DNA from: Sulfurimonas sp.
Lineage (GTDB): Bacteria > Campylobacterota > Campylobacteria > Campylobacterales > Sulfurimonadaceae
Direction: 5' to 3'
Assembly (NCBI GenBank): GCA_024762745.1
Contig: JANTGV010000039.1
Coordinates: 1 to 8,101 of the forward strand
Length of the DNA stretch: 8,101 bases
Shown: positions 1-7,148 of the stretch, piece after piece
Layout of the letters: each line of letters begins with the position of its first letter
Position numbering within the stretch: position 1 is the stretch's first letter
The notes under the pieces: model-generated
What the model was told of the DNA's origin: nothing
Seen by the model: the letters and a program-made list of their open reading frames with translations, nothing else
Database searches by the model: none
Translations under genes and position numbers: made by a program

Positions 1-1655
<1,655 letters not shown>

Positions 1656-1680
1656 CTACCTCGATAAGTTGTTAATTAAG

Positions 1681-1785
1681 GCTAAATTTAAGTATTTAGC
1701 GGATCATATCTAGACGTCTCTAGATAGATTGAGTACTCTTACAATAAGAGATTTTTTATAGTGCTTATAAACGACATAAGGGCAC
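1681..1785 (-). promoter_or_regulatory. Structured rpoB leader with several small hairpins
   Basis: The spacer before rpoB holds a chain of short inverted repeats beyond the two large hairpins nearer rplL. They are GCTAAA/TTTAGC (1681-1686 with 1695-1700), TATCTAGA/TCTAGATA (1707-1714 with 1719-1726, perfect 8 bp), CTCTTA/TAAGAG (1736-1741 with 1745-1750), and GTGC-TTAT with ATAA-GG-GCAC (1761-1768 with 1776-1785). The last shares bases 1780-1785 with the long hairpin at 1780-1823, so the two folds exclude each other. In E. coli the rplL-rpoB spacer carries an attenuator and an RNase III site and rpoB translation is autogenously controlled. A similar role here is inference. Confidence 0.5.
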
Positions 1786-1823
1786 TTTAGCCAAGAGAGT
1801 TTATTCTCTTCGCTAAAGCGCCC
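1780..1823 (-). other. Long two-part hairpin in rplL-rpoB spacer, probable RNase III site
   Basis: Bases 1780-1791 pair with 1812-1823 over 12 positions without a break on the minus-strand RNA, with one G-U wobble. After one mismatch (1792/1811) a second stem of 6 bp (1793-1798 with 1805-1810) closes a 6-base loop. No T-run follows on the minus strand, so this is not a terminator. The length and position suit an RNase III cleavage site separating ribosomal-protein mRNA from rpoB mRNA, as known in E. coli. The processing role is inferred. Confidence 0.7.
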
Positions 1824-1847
1824 AAAAAACAGAGGGCAAAGCCCTCT
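1824..1847 (-). terminator. Intrinsic terminator/attenuator after rplL
   Basis: On the minus strand AGAGGGC, a TTT loop and GCCCTCT form a 7-bp GC-rich stem (1841-1847 with 1831-1837). It is followed by G and six T (1824-1829), the classic rho-independent form. It begins 17 bases after the rplL stop codon and precedes rpoB, so it must be partly read through unless rpoB has its own promoter. It therefore probably acts as an attenuator that lowers rpoB relative to the abundant L7/L12. A T-run on the other side (1851-1855) makes it potentially bidirectional. Confidence 0.85.
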
Positions 1848-1864
1848 TGGTTTTTAAGTTAAAA

Positions 1865-2239
1865 TTACTTAACTTCTACTGTAGCACCAGCTTCTTCTAA
1901 AGCAGCTTTTGCTTCTTCAGCAGCTTCTTTATCTACACCTTCTTTGATAGTAGATGGTAATGTTTCACAAGCTTCTTTTGCTTCTTTAAGCCCAAGACCA
2001 GTTAAAGCACGAACAGCTTTAATAACACCGATTTTTTTCGCACCAGCGTCAGTTAAGATAACATTGAATTCAGTTTGATCAGCACCACCGCCAGCAGCTT
2101 CTCCACCAGCACCACCAGCAACAGCTACAGGTTGTGCAGATACACCAAATTTTTCTTCGAATTCTTTTACAAGCTCAGAAAGCTCAAGAACAGATAAACC
2201 AGAAATAAATTCTAATACGTCTTCTTTAGTTACAGCCAT
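1865..2239 (-). CDS. rplL: 50S ribosomal protein L7/L12
   Basis: L7/L12 forms the flexible multi-copy stalk of the large ribosomal subunit that recruits and stimulates the GTPase factors, including the EF-Tu encoded upstream. At 124 residues it is normal in length. The N-terminal dimerisation and L10-binding helices span about residues 1-32, an Ala/Gly-rich hinge about 38-54, and the globular C-terminal domain 55-124 with the factor-contact helix [20 protein letters not shown] (68-87). AAGGAG lies 5 bases before the ATG, a strong site suited to the high copy number of this protein. It follows rplJ by 68 bases in the standard L10-L12 pair and ends in TAA. Identification is secure. Confidence 0.98.
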   Translation of the reverse strand: MAVTKEDVLEFISGLSVLELSELVKEFEEKFGVSAQPVAVAGGAGGEAAGGGADQTEFNVILTDAGAKKIGVIKAVRALTGLGLKEAKEACETLPSTIKEGVDKEAAEEAKAALEEAGATVEVK

Positions 2240-2307
2240 AATGACTCCTTCATTTTATTTTTTTAGTTTTATTTGTGACATTCAAGCCACTTTTTTCGAA
2301 GAGAATT

Positions 2308-2793
2308 CTATGCTTCCTCTTCTTCTTTTTTTCTTCTTAAAGCATCGATTCCAAACGCAAGGTTTGTAAGCGGAGCCATCCAAGTAGCAGCAAGCATACC
2401 AAGAAGCTCATCACGACCAGGAAGTTTAGCGAATGCTTCAATTTTAGCTACGTCTGCAGGTTCTTTATCAAGATATCCAGCTTTAATCACGAATTTGTCA
2501 TGATCTTTAGCATAATCAGAAGCAATTTTTGCAGCATTGATAACATCATCAGACCAAATAAAAATATTTGTATCTTTGATTTCTACACCGCTCATGCCAG
2601 CATTTTTGAGTGCAATTGTTGCTAATGTATTTTTAACAACCTGAACACTTGTGTCTTTTGCGCGAGCAGCTTTACGTAACTCTTCAAGTTCACTTACAGT
2701 TAAACCTTTGTAGTCACATATAACAACTGCTGTCGTGTTAGCAAATGAAGTAGTTAATTGCTCAATTACTTCAGCTTTTTTTGACTTAAGCAT
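2308..2793 (-). CDS. rplJ: 50S ribosomal protein L10
   Basis: L10 anchors the L7/L12 dimers to 23S rRNA and, as the L10-L12 complex, represses translation of its own mRNA in many bacteria. I chose the ATG at 2793 (MLKSKKAEVIEQL, 161 residues) over an in-frame ATG at 2844. The shorter form matches the family's N-terminus, and GGAAAGGAG lies 9 bases upstream of it. The RNA-binding N-terminal domain includes VVICDYKGLTVSELEELR (23-40) and VQVVKNTLA (50-58). The C-terminal helix that binds L12 ends in the charged tail LRRKKEEEEA. It lies between rplA and rplL, behind a structured leader, and ends in TAG. Confidence 0.97.
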   Translation of the reverse strand: MLKSKKAEVIEQLTTSFANTTAVVICDYKGLTVSELEELRKAARAKDTSVQVVKNTLATIALKNAGMSGVEIKDTNIFIWSDDVINAAKIASDYAKDHDKFVIKAGYLDKEPADVAKIEAFAKLPGRDELLGMLAATWMAPLTNLAFGIDALRRKKEEEEA

Positions 2794-2880
2794 ATAATAT
2801 TTCTCCTTTCCAGACATAACTTCAAGAGGGGCGAAAGGGTACAATTAAGCTCACTACCTACACGGTAGATACCCCCAACT
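2794..2880 (-). promoter_or_regulatory. Candidate L10-L12 autoregulatory leader of rplJ
   Basis: The 192-base gap between rplA and rplJ is the usual place for the L10(L12) repressor binding site. On the minus-strand RNA an outer helix GGGTA/TACCC (2870-2874 with 2837-2841) stacks on an inner helix CTACC/GGTAG (2864-2868 with 2854-2858) with a 5-base loop. One strand has a single unpaired base and the other twelve, a strongly lopsided internal loop of the kind seen in kink-turn sites. CCTTTC (2833-2838) is complementary to GAAAGG (2805-2810) of the rplJ ribosome binding site and overlaps the outer helix, so the two pairings compete. The structure is read from sequence; the autoregulatory role is inferred from the family. 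Confidence 0.55.
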
Positions 2881-2960
2881 ATCTTTAGTCCAAGTAATTC
2901 AGATTTCCATTGAGTGAAAATCTTTACACTAAAATAAATTATCTCAGTATAAAAATCTCC

Positions 2961-2978
2961 ACCAAGCAAAAGCTTGGT
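2961..2978 (-). other. Hairpin just after rplA
   Basis: ACCAAGC, a four-T loop and GCTTGGT form a perfect 7-bp hairpin that starts 7 bases after the rplA stop codon on the minus strand. GGAGATTTTTATA follows, so the T-run is offset by five bases and the hairpin is at best a weak terminator. It may equally be an mRNA processing or 3'-end protecting structure separating the L11-L1 message from the L10-L12 message. Confidence 0.55.
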
Positions 2979-2985
2979 AAAAACT

Positions 2986-3678
2986 CTATTTAATATCTGC
3001 TAATTCTAACACATCAAGTTTAACAGCAGGACTCATTGTTAAACTTAATGCAGCATTTTTAATATAACGCCCTTTAGCTGAAGCAGGTTTTTGCTTGTTG
3101 ATAGCTACAACAAAGCTTTCAAGATTTTCTTTAATTTGATTTGCATCAAAACTTGCTTTTCCTATACCAGCGTGAATATTCCCTTTTTTGTCAACTCTAA
3201 AGTTAACTTGACCACCTTTAACATTTTTAACAGCAGTAGCAACATCAGGTGTAACTGTACCAGTCTTAGGGTTAGGCATTAGACCTTTTGGTCCAAGAAT
3301 ACGACCGATTTGACCAACAAGTCCCATACAATCAGGTGCAGCAACAACAACATCAAAGTTAAAAACACCTTCTTTAATTTGTGCAACCAAGTCATCAGTT
3401 CCAACAATGTCTGCACCAGCATCTTTTGCTTCATCAGCTTTTGCACCTTTTGCGAATACTGCAACACGAACAGTCTTACCAGTACCGTGTGGTAATACGA
3501 TTGCACCACGAACCATTTGGTCTGCATGACGAGGGTCAACATTTAAATTCATAGCCACTTCAACTGTTTCATCAAAGTTAGCGCTTTTTAAATCTTTTAC
3601 AGTTGAAGAAGCTTCTTCTACAGTGTACGATTTTGTCTTATCAATTTTTTCTAATAATTGTTTATATCTTTTGCTCAT
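2986..3678 (-). CDS. rplA: 50S ribosomal protein L1
   Basis: L1 forms the mobile L1 stalk that helps E-site tRNA leave the ribosome, and it is a translational repressor of the L11-L1 operon in many bacteria. The start at 3678 ([11 protein letters not shown], 230 residues, close to the 234 of E. coli) is preferred over an ATG at 3705. The family N-terminus begins here and GGAG sits 7 bases upstream. The L1 signature is visible as [20 protein letters not shown] (123-142), with the conserved TMSPAVKLD segment near the C-terminus. It follows rplK by 70 bases and ends in TAG. I did not find a convincing L1-binding mRNA site near the rplK start, where it is found in E. coli. Confidence 0.97.
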   Translation of the reverse strand: MSKRYKQLLEKIDKTKSYTVEEASSTVKDLKSANFDETVEVAMNLNVDPRHADQMVRGAIVLPHGTGKTVRVAVFAKGAKADEAKDAGADIVGTDDLVAQIKEGVFNFDVVVAAPDCMGLVGQIGRILGPKGLMPNPKTGTVTPDVATAVKNVKGGQVNFRVDKKGNIHAGIGKASFDANQIKENLESFVVAINKQKPASAKGRYIKNAALSLTMSPAVKLDVLELADIK

Positions 3679-3748
3679 AACAAATCTCCATATTAATTCT
3701 GCCACATAGTTTTAAATCATTGTGGTCGATGATTGTTTTATTTTTAAA

Positions 3749-4174
3749 CTAGTCTTTGATTTCTATACCGATTGAACGAGCAGAACCTGCTAAAGTGTTA
3801 GCAGCCATTTCTTTATCATCAGTATTTAAATCTTCTATTTTCGCTTCAACAACTTCCATAAGCTGTGCACGAGTTAATGATCCAACTTTGTTTTTAAGTG
3901 GATTATCACTTCCTTTTTTAAGACCTGCAGCTTTCATCAATAATTCAGAAGCCGGTGGCTGTTTTGTAACAAAAGAGAAACTTCTGTCATTGTAAACAGT
4001 AATAATAACTGGAACTTTAAATCCCATTTTATCTTTTGTTTTTTCATTGAACGCTTTACAGAATTCCATGATATTAACACCACGTTGTCCTAGTGCCGGT
4101 CCTACTGGTGGAGCTGGGTTAGCTTTACCAGCTTCAATTTGTAGCTTGATATAATCCATGACTTTTTTTGCCAT
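3749..4174 (-). CDS. rplK: 50S ribosomal protein L11
   Basis: L11 sits at the base of the L7/L12 stalk on the GTPase-associated region of 23S rRNA, takes part in factor function and RelA-dependent stringent signalling, and is the thiostrepton-site protein. It has 141 residues against 142 in E. coli. The proline-rich N-domain motif [20 protein letters not shown] (20-39) holds the thiostrepton-contact prolines, and the C-domain rRNA-binding motif is [10 protein letters not shown] (128-137). AAGGAAAG precedes the ATG. It starts 20 bases after nusG, so the two are surely co-transcribed, and it ends in TAG. Confidence 0.98.
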   Translation of the reverse strand: MAKKVMDYIKLQIEAGKANPAPPVGPALGQRGVNIMEFCKAFNEKTKDKMGFKVPVIITVYNDRSFSFVTKQPPASELLMKAAGLKKGSDNPLKNKVGSLTRAQLMEVVEAKIEDLNTDDKEMAANTLAGSARSIGIEIKD

Positions 4175-4194
4175 AATCTTTCCTTTTTATGAAT

Positions 4195-4722
4195 TTAAAT
4201 TATTTTTTCAACTTGCGTGTAAGAGATATCTACCGGAGTAGCTCTACCGAAGATTGAAACGTTGAGTTTTAGAGTACCATGTTCTAGATCATACTCGTCA
4301 ACAGTAGCCGTAAAGTTTGCAAAAGGTCCATCAATAATACGAACAGTTTCACCATTATCAAAGAATACCTTTGGTTTAGGTGCTGCACGATTATTTACAC
4401 GATCCAAGATTACATTGATATCATGCTCACTAAGTGGTGTAGGAACATTTCCCTCACCAATAAAACCTGAAACTTTCGGTATTGATTGAATCATATGTTG
4501 AATCTCTGTATTCAAATCTATACGAGCGAATACATATCCAGAGTATAAAGATCTCTCACTTACCTTTTTCTTTCCGTCTTTAACTTCAATAACATCCTCA
4601 GTAGGAACGATCACATCGGTAATATGATCTTCTAATCCGTGCTCTTTAATCATATTAAAGATTGCATCTCTTACTGCTCTGTCACTGCCATAGGTCTGAA
4701 TAGAGTACCATTGATGTGCCAT
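4195..4722 (-). CDS. nusG: Transcription termination/antitermination factor NusG
   Basis: NusG binds RNA polymerase through its N-terminal domain and links it to Rho or to ribosomal protein S10 through its KOW domain. The 175-residue protein shows the NGN domain (about 3-110: WYSIQTYGSDRAVRDAI, then SGYVFARIDL where many homologues have PGYV) and a C-terminal KOW domain (about 121-175) with DNGETVRIIDGPFANF and VSIFGRATPVD. AAGGAG lies 6 bases upstream of the ATG and abuts the secE stop codon; the gap to secE is only 10 bases. The secE-nusG pairing is nearly universal and suggests translational coupling here. Confidence 0.98.
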   Translation of the reverse strand: MAHQWYSIQTYGSDRAVRDAIFNMIKEHGLEDHITDVIVPTEDVIEVKDGKKKVSERSLYSGYVFARIDLNTEIQHMIQSIPKVSGFIGEGNVPTPLSEHDINVILDRVNNRAAPKPKVFFDNGETVRIIDGPFANFTATVDEYDLEHGTLKLNVSIFGRATPVDISYTQVEKII

Positions 4723-4732
4723 AACTAACTCC

Positions 4733-4912
4733 TTAACCTAAAATCGCTGACATAATAGATGACATAAGCAAGTCAACTAATGCAAGAAATGCAGCTACTG
4801 CAGAAACAACAATCACAACTGCTATATATGCTTGTTTTACCTGTCCTTTAGTAGGAAAGATAACTTTACTTAATTCTAATCGTGCATTACTAATAACTTT
4901 ACTTAAATTCAT
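4733..4912 (-). CDS. secE: Preprotein translocase subunit SecE (short form)
   Basis: SecE is the essential small membrane subunit that clamps SecY in the SecYEG channel. The 59-residue protein was translated by hand and starts MNLSKVISNARLELSKV. An amphipathic N-terminal helix carries the conserved ELSKVIFPTKGQV block (13-25, corresponding to the E(L/V)xKVxWPT motif). A single transmembrane segment at about 29-49 (YIAVVIVVSAVAAFLALVDLL) follows. This is the one-helix form usual outside the enteric bacteria, against three helices in E. coli. The upstream GGAAAG is a modest ribosome binding site. The gene lies between tRNA-Trp, with its large hairpin, and nusG. Confidence 0.95.
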   Translation of the reverse strand: MNLSKVISNARLELSKVIFPTKGQVKQAYIAVVIVVSAVAAFLALVDLLMSSIMSAILG

Positions 4913-4938
4913 CTATTTCTTTCCATATATTGAAATGT

Positions 4939-4982
4939 CATTTATTACAAATAAAGCATACATGCTTTACTTGTAATAAATG
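4939..4982 (-). other. 21-bp hairpin between tRNA-Trp and secE
   Basis: Bases 4962-4982 pair with 4939-4959 over 21 consecutive positions around a nominal 2-base loop. The only non-Watson-Crick pair is G-U on the minus-strand RNA (4970 with 4951); plus-strand RNA would have an A-C mismatch there, so the fold favours the minus transcript. It begins two bases after the encoded CCA of tRNA-Trp and ends 26 bases before the secE start codon. No T-run follows, so a terminator is unlikely. An RNase III-type processing stem that frees tRNA-Trp from the secE-nusG mRNA is the most likely role, by inference. Confidence 0.8.
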
Positions 4983-4984
4983 AG

Positions 4985-5060
4985 TGGCAGGCGTAGAGAG
5001 ACTCGAACTCCCAACACCCGGATTTGGAATCCGGTGCTCTACCATTGGAGCTATACGCCT
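4985..5060 (-). tRNA. tRNA-Trp (anticodon CCA)
   Basis: A complete 76-base tRNA with an encoded 3' CCA (4985-4987). The acceptor stem is AGGCGTA/TACGCCT and the discriminator base is G. The D arm is GCTC...GAGC, the anticodon stem CCGGA/TCCGG has loop TTCCAAA giving anticodon CCA, and the T arm is GGGAG-TTCGAGT-CTCTC. It lies between rpmG and secE on the same strand. Its 5' end touches the T-run of the rpmG hairpin and its 3' end is followed at once by a 21-bp hairpin, so it appears to be excised from the operon transcript. Confidence 0.98.
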
Positions 5061-5089
5061 AAAAAAAAGAATGAAGCTTACAGCTTCAT
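5061..5089 (-). terminator. Terminator-type hairpin overlapping the rpmG stop codon
   Basis: On the minus strand ATGAAGC, loop TGTAA and GCTTCAT form a perfect 7-bp stem (5083-5089 with 5071-5077), followed by TC and eight T (5061-5068). This is a textbook intrinsic terminator. The rpmG TAA stop (5078-5080) lies in the loop and the last codons form the left arm. The T-run directly abuts the first base of tRNA-Trp. Because tRNA-Trp and secE-nusG lie beyond it with no room for a promoter in between, it must be read through to some degree, or a promoter must lie inside rpmG or tuf. Confidence 0.8.
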
Positions 5090-5230
5090 CTCTTTATGAG
5101 TTGTGTGCTCTTTACACCATTTGCAGTATTTGCGTACTGAAAACTTCTCAGTGTGAGTCTTTTTATTTTTTGTTGTGTGATAGTTACGTCTTGTACATTT
5201 CTCACAACCTAAGTGAATCGCTTCTCTCAT
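5078..5230 (-). CDS. rpmG: 50S ribosomal protein L33, zinc-binding form
   Basis: L33 is a small basic protein of the large subunit near the E site. The 50-residue protein, translated by hand, starts MREAIHLGCEKCTRRNYHTT and ends HTTHKEMKL, with many Lys, His and Arg residues. It carries two CxxC pairs (Cys9/Cys12 and Cys36/Cys39), the zinc-ribbon C+ version; zinc-free paralogues lack them. AAAGG lies 9 bases before the ATG. It follows tuf by 44 bases and precedes tRNA-Trp. The mRNA for its last codons doubles as one arm of a terminator hairpin, which constrains those codons. Confidence 0.95.
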   Translation of the reverse strand: MREAIHLGCEKCTRRNYHTTKNKKTHTEKFSVRKYCKWCKEHTTHKEMKL

Positions 5231-5255
5231 GTTTATTTACCTTTTATAGGATTTT

Positions 5256-5280
5256 GCATATTCGCGTAAGCGAATTATGC
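5256..5280 (-). other. Hairpin over the tuf stop codon
   Basis: GCAT(A)ATTCGC and GCGAATATGC form a 10-bp stem with one bulged base and a 4-base loop (5277-5280 and 5270-5275 with 5256-5265). The tuf TAA (5275-5277) lies within the left arm. AAAATCC follows rather than T, so it is not a terminator. It may protect the tuf 3' end or mark a cleavage point between the heavily translated tuf and rpmG. Confidence 0.6.
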
Positions 5281-6474
5281 AAGAATCTCAGCAACAACAC
5301 CAGCACCAACTGTTCTACCACCCTCACGGATAGCGAATTTAGTACCTTTTTCCATTGCAATTGGGTGAATTAACTCAGCAGTAATACTTACGTTATCACC
5401 TGGCATAACCATCTCAGTACCTTCTGGTAAAGTGATCGCTCCAGTAACGTCTGTTGTACGTACATAGAACTGTGGACGATAACCATTGAAGAATGGAGTA
5501 TGACGACCACCCTCATCTTTACTTAGTACATAAATTTCTGCAGTAAATTTAGTGTGAGGTGTAATTGTACCTGGCTTACAAAGTACTTGACCACGTTCAA
5601 CTTCATCTTTACCAATACCACGAACTAGGATACCACAGTTATCACCAGCTTCACCTTGCTCCATTTCTTTACGGAACATTTCAATACCTGTAACAGTAGT
5701 TTTTTGAGTGTCTTTGATACCAACGATTTCTATCTCGTCACCAATTTTAACAATACCACGTTCGATACGTCCAGTTACAACTGTACCACGACCAGAAATT
5801 GAGAAAACATCTTCAACAGGCATTAAGAAATCTTTATCAGTTTCACGCTCTGGCTCAGGAATATATTCATCAACTGTATCCATAAGTGCAATGATTTTTT
5901 CAGACCACTCACCGATTGTACCAGTTTTAGCTTCTTCAAGAGCTTTAAGAGCTGAACCAGCAGTAATTGGTGTGTCATCACCTGGGAATTCATACATATC
6001 TAATAGTTCACGAATTTCCATTTCAACTAGTTCTAATAACTCTTCATCGTCAACCATATCTTCTTTGTTCATGAAAACAACGATATATGGTACACCAACT
6101 TGTTTAGAAAGAAGGATGTGCTCACGAGTTTGTGGCATCGGGCCATCCGCTGCAGAAACAACAAGAATAGCACCATCCATTTGTGCAGCACCAGTAATCA
6201 TATTTTTAACATAATCCGCGTGACCTGGACAGTCAACGTGTGCATAGTGACGTTTATCAGTTTCATACTCTACGTGTGAAGTAGCGATAGTGATACCACG
6301 CTCTCTTTCTTCTGGAGCATTATCGATTTGGTCATAATCCATAAATTGTGCTTCATTTTTAACTGCAAGTACTGCTGTAATTGCTGCTGTTAGTGTTGTT
6401 TTACCATGGTCAACGTGACCAATTGTACCGATGTTAACATGGGGTTTGTTACGTTCAAACTTTTCTTTTGCCAT
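5275..6474 (-). CDS. tuf: Elongation factor Tu
   Basis: EF-Tu is the GTPase that brings aminoacyl-tRNA to the ribosomal A site. The 399-residue protein is complete. The G domain shows G1 GHVDHGKT (19-26), switch [15 protein letters not shown] (59-72), G3 DCPGH (81-85, with catalytic His85), G4 NKED (136-139, where E. coli has NKCD) and G5 SAL (174-176). Domains 2 and 3 follow, ending [14 protein letters not shown]. The GEWSEK insertion (188-193) explains the extra length over the 394 of E. coli and matches Campylobacter EF-Tu. GGAG precedes the ATG. It lies directly after four tRNA genes, one of the classic tuf arrangements, and has its own promoter at 6510-6523. Confidence 0.99.
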   Translation of the reverse strand: MAKEKFERNKPHVNIGTIGHVDHGKTTLTAAITAVLAVKNEAQFMDYDQIDNAPEERERGITIATSHVEYETDKRHYAHVDCPGHADYVKNMITGAAQMDGAILVVSAADGPMPQTREHILLSKQVGVPYIVVFMNKEDMVDDEELLELVEMEIRELLDMYEFPGDDTPITAGSALKALEEAKTGTIGEWSEKIIALMDTVDEYIPEPERETDKDFLMPVEDVFSISGRGTVVTGRIERGIVKIGDEIEIVGIKDTQKTTVTGIEMFRKEMEQGEAGDNCGILVRGIGKDEVERGQVLCKPGTITPHTKFTAEIYVLSKDEGGRHTPFFNGYRPQFYVRTTDVTGAITLPEGTEMVMPGDNVSITAELIHPIAMEKGTKFAIREGGRTVGAGVVAEILA

Positions 6475-6509
6475 AATGTTCTCCGACTTTAATTTTGAAT
6501 TGAAATGGA

Positions 6510-6523
6510 ATTATACCCAAAAA
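6510..6523 (-). promoter_or_regulatory. tuf promoter of the epsilonproteobacterial type
   Basis: On the minus strand TTTTTGGG (6516-6523) is followed directly by a perfect -10 box TATAAT (6510-6515). Campylobacter sigma70 promoters are known for a T-rich stretch ending in G just before TATAAT and a poorly conserved -35, and this fits; no good TTGACA is present at the expected distance. Transcription would start near 6503, giving a leader of about 28 bases before the tuf ATG. It would let EF-Tu be made independently of the upstream tRNAs. Confidence 0.7.
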
Positions 6524-6525
6524 TC

Positions 6526-6639
<114 letters not shown>

Positions 6640-6669
<30 letters not shown>

Positions 6670-6788
6670 AATTCTTTTTTATTTTGATACTAGTTTTTGT
6701 GATTAGATTACGATATAAATAAATTCTATAAAATAAATATATTGTATGAAGTAAGATAGAAATTATACTTCAGCTTCCAGAATCTCAA
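6640..6788. other. AT-rich spacer between tRNA-Gly and tRNA-Thr(GGU)
   Basis: No gene is visible in these 149 bases. Besides one arm of the 16-bp inverted repeat it holds a 7-bp inverted repeat TGAAGTA/TACTTCA (6747-6753 with 6766-6772). On the minus strand there are a TATAAT just after tRNA-Gly (6762-6767) and a TATATT seven bases before tRNA-Thr(GGU). Either could start a separate transcript of this tRNA, but neither has a recognisable -35, so I do not call a promoter. Confidence 0.4.
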
Positions 6789-6864
<76 letters not shown>

Positions 6865-6871
6865 ATGTGAG

Positions 6872-6956
6872 TGGTGGTGGGAAGAGGAGTCGAACCTCTG
6901 AACCCATAGGGAGCAGATTTACAGTCTGCCGTCGTTGGCCACTTGACTATCCCACC
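6872..6956 (-). tRNA. tRNA-Tyr (anticodon GUA)
   Basis: A complete 85-base class II tRNA with encoded CCA (6872-6874). The acceptor stem is GGTGGGA/TCCCACC and the discriminator base is A. The anticodon stem GCAGA/TCTGC has loop CTGTAAA, giving GUA. A long variable arm (TCCCTATGGGTTC) is typical of bacterial tRNA-Tyr, and the T arm is AGAGG-TTCGACT-CCTCT. It is the second gene of the tRNA string, equivalent to tyrU. Confidence 0.98.
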
Positions 6957-7016
6957 ACGTGTACATTCTTAAAATGTTTTTCTGGTCTAACACTGTTTCT
7001 AATATTCAAAATTCAA

Positions 7017-7093
7017 TGGTGCCGACACGAGGATTTGAACCCCGGGCCTGCTGATTACAAATCAGCTGCTCTAGCCAACTGAGCTATGTCGGC
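7017..7093 (-). tRNA. tRNA-Thr (anticodon UGU)
   Basis: A complete 77-base tRNA with encoded CCA (7017-7019). The acceptor stem GCCGACA/TGTCGGC is perfect. The anticodon stem GCTGA/TCAGC has loop TTTGTAA, giving UGU for ACA/ACG. The T arm is CGGGG-TTCAAAT-CCTCG. It is the first gene of the cluster, about 10 bases after the predicted transcription start, and is equivalent to thrU. The short leader and the trailer are partly complementary (7094-7104 with 7006-7017). Confidence 0.98.
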
Positions 7094-7110
7094 ATCGAAT
7101 TTGAGCCAGA

Positions 7111-7139
7111 ATTATAGTGCAAAATAAACCCAATGTCAA
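7111..7139 (-). promoter_or_regulatory. Perfect consensus sigma70 promoter of the tRNA-tuf cluster
   Basis: On the minus strand TTGACA (7134-7139), a 17-base spacer (7117-7133) and TATAAT (7111-7116) match the bacterial sigma70 consensus at all twelve positions with optimal spacing. Transcription would begin near 7104, some 10 bases before tRNA-Thr(UGU). The -35 starts 10 bases after the stop codon of the upstream phosphodiesterase-like gene, so the promoter fills the whole gap. An exact -35 box is unusual for Campylobacterota, whose housekeeping promoters generally lack one. Confidence 0.92.
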
Positions 7140-7148
7140 GTATTTTTA

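Noticed and set aside
1736..1760. Hairpin plus T-run on the plus strand resembling a terminator
   Set aside because: No plus-strand gene leads into it; at most it would stop antisense transcripts. The short stem is better read as part of the rpoB leader folding.
2766..2969. 67-codon minus-strand open frame in the rplA-rplJ spacer
   Set aside because: It overlaps the structured rplJ leader and the rplJ start in another frame, has no recognisable product and no clear ribosome site.
3679..3748. CCACA/TGTGG stem in the rplK-rplA spacer as an L1 binding site
   Set aside because: Only 5 bp with a 13-base loop, and it lacks the recognisable internal-loop arrangement of known L1 targets.
4984..5373. 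Open frame of 129 codons on the plus strand starting MAGVERLELPTPGFGIRC
   Set aside because: It is antisense to tRNA-Trp, rpmG and the end of tuf; this opening is a familiar artefact of reading a tRNA gene backwards.
5708..6214. Serine- and isoleucine-rich 168-codon open frame on the plus strand
   Set aside because: It lies wholly antisense to tuf, has no ribosome binding site, and its composition is explained by EF-Tu codons read in reverse.
6747..6772. 7-bp inverted repeat after tRNA-Gly as a terminator
   Set aside because: The stem is AT-rich with a 12-base loop and no clean T-run, so it is unlikely to end transcription.
6867..7082. 71-codon open frame on the plus strand reading through tRNA-Tyr and tRNA-Thr
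   Set aside because: It consists of reversed tRNA sequence (RRSRTSEPIGSRF-like and HEDLNPGPADYKS-like text), a standard false gene.
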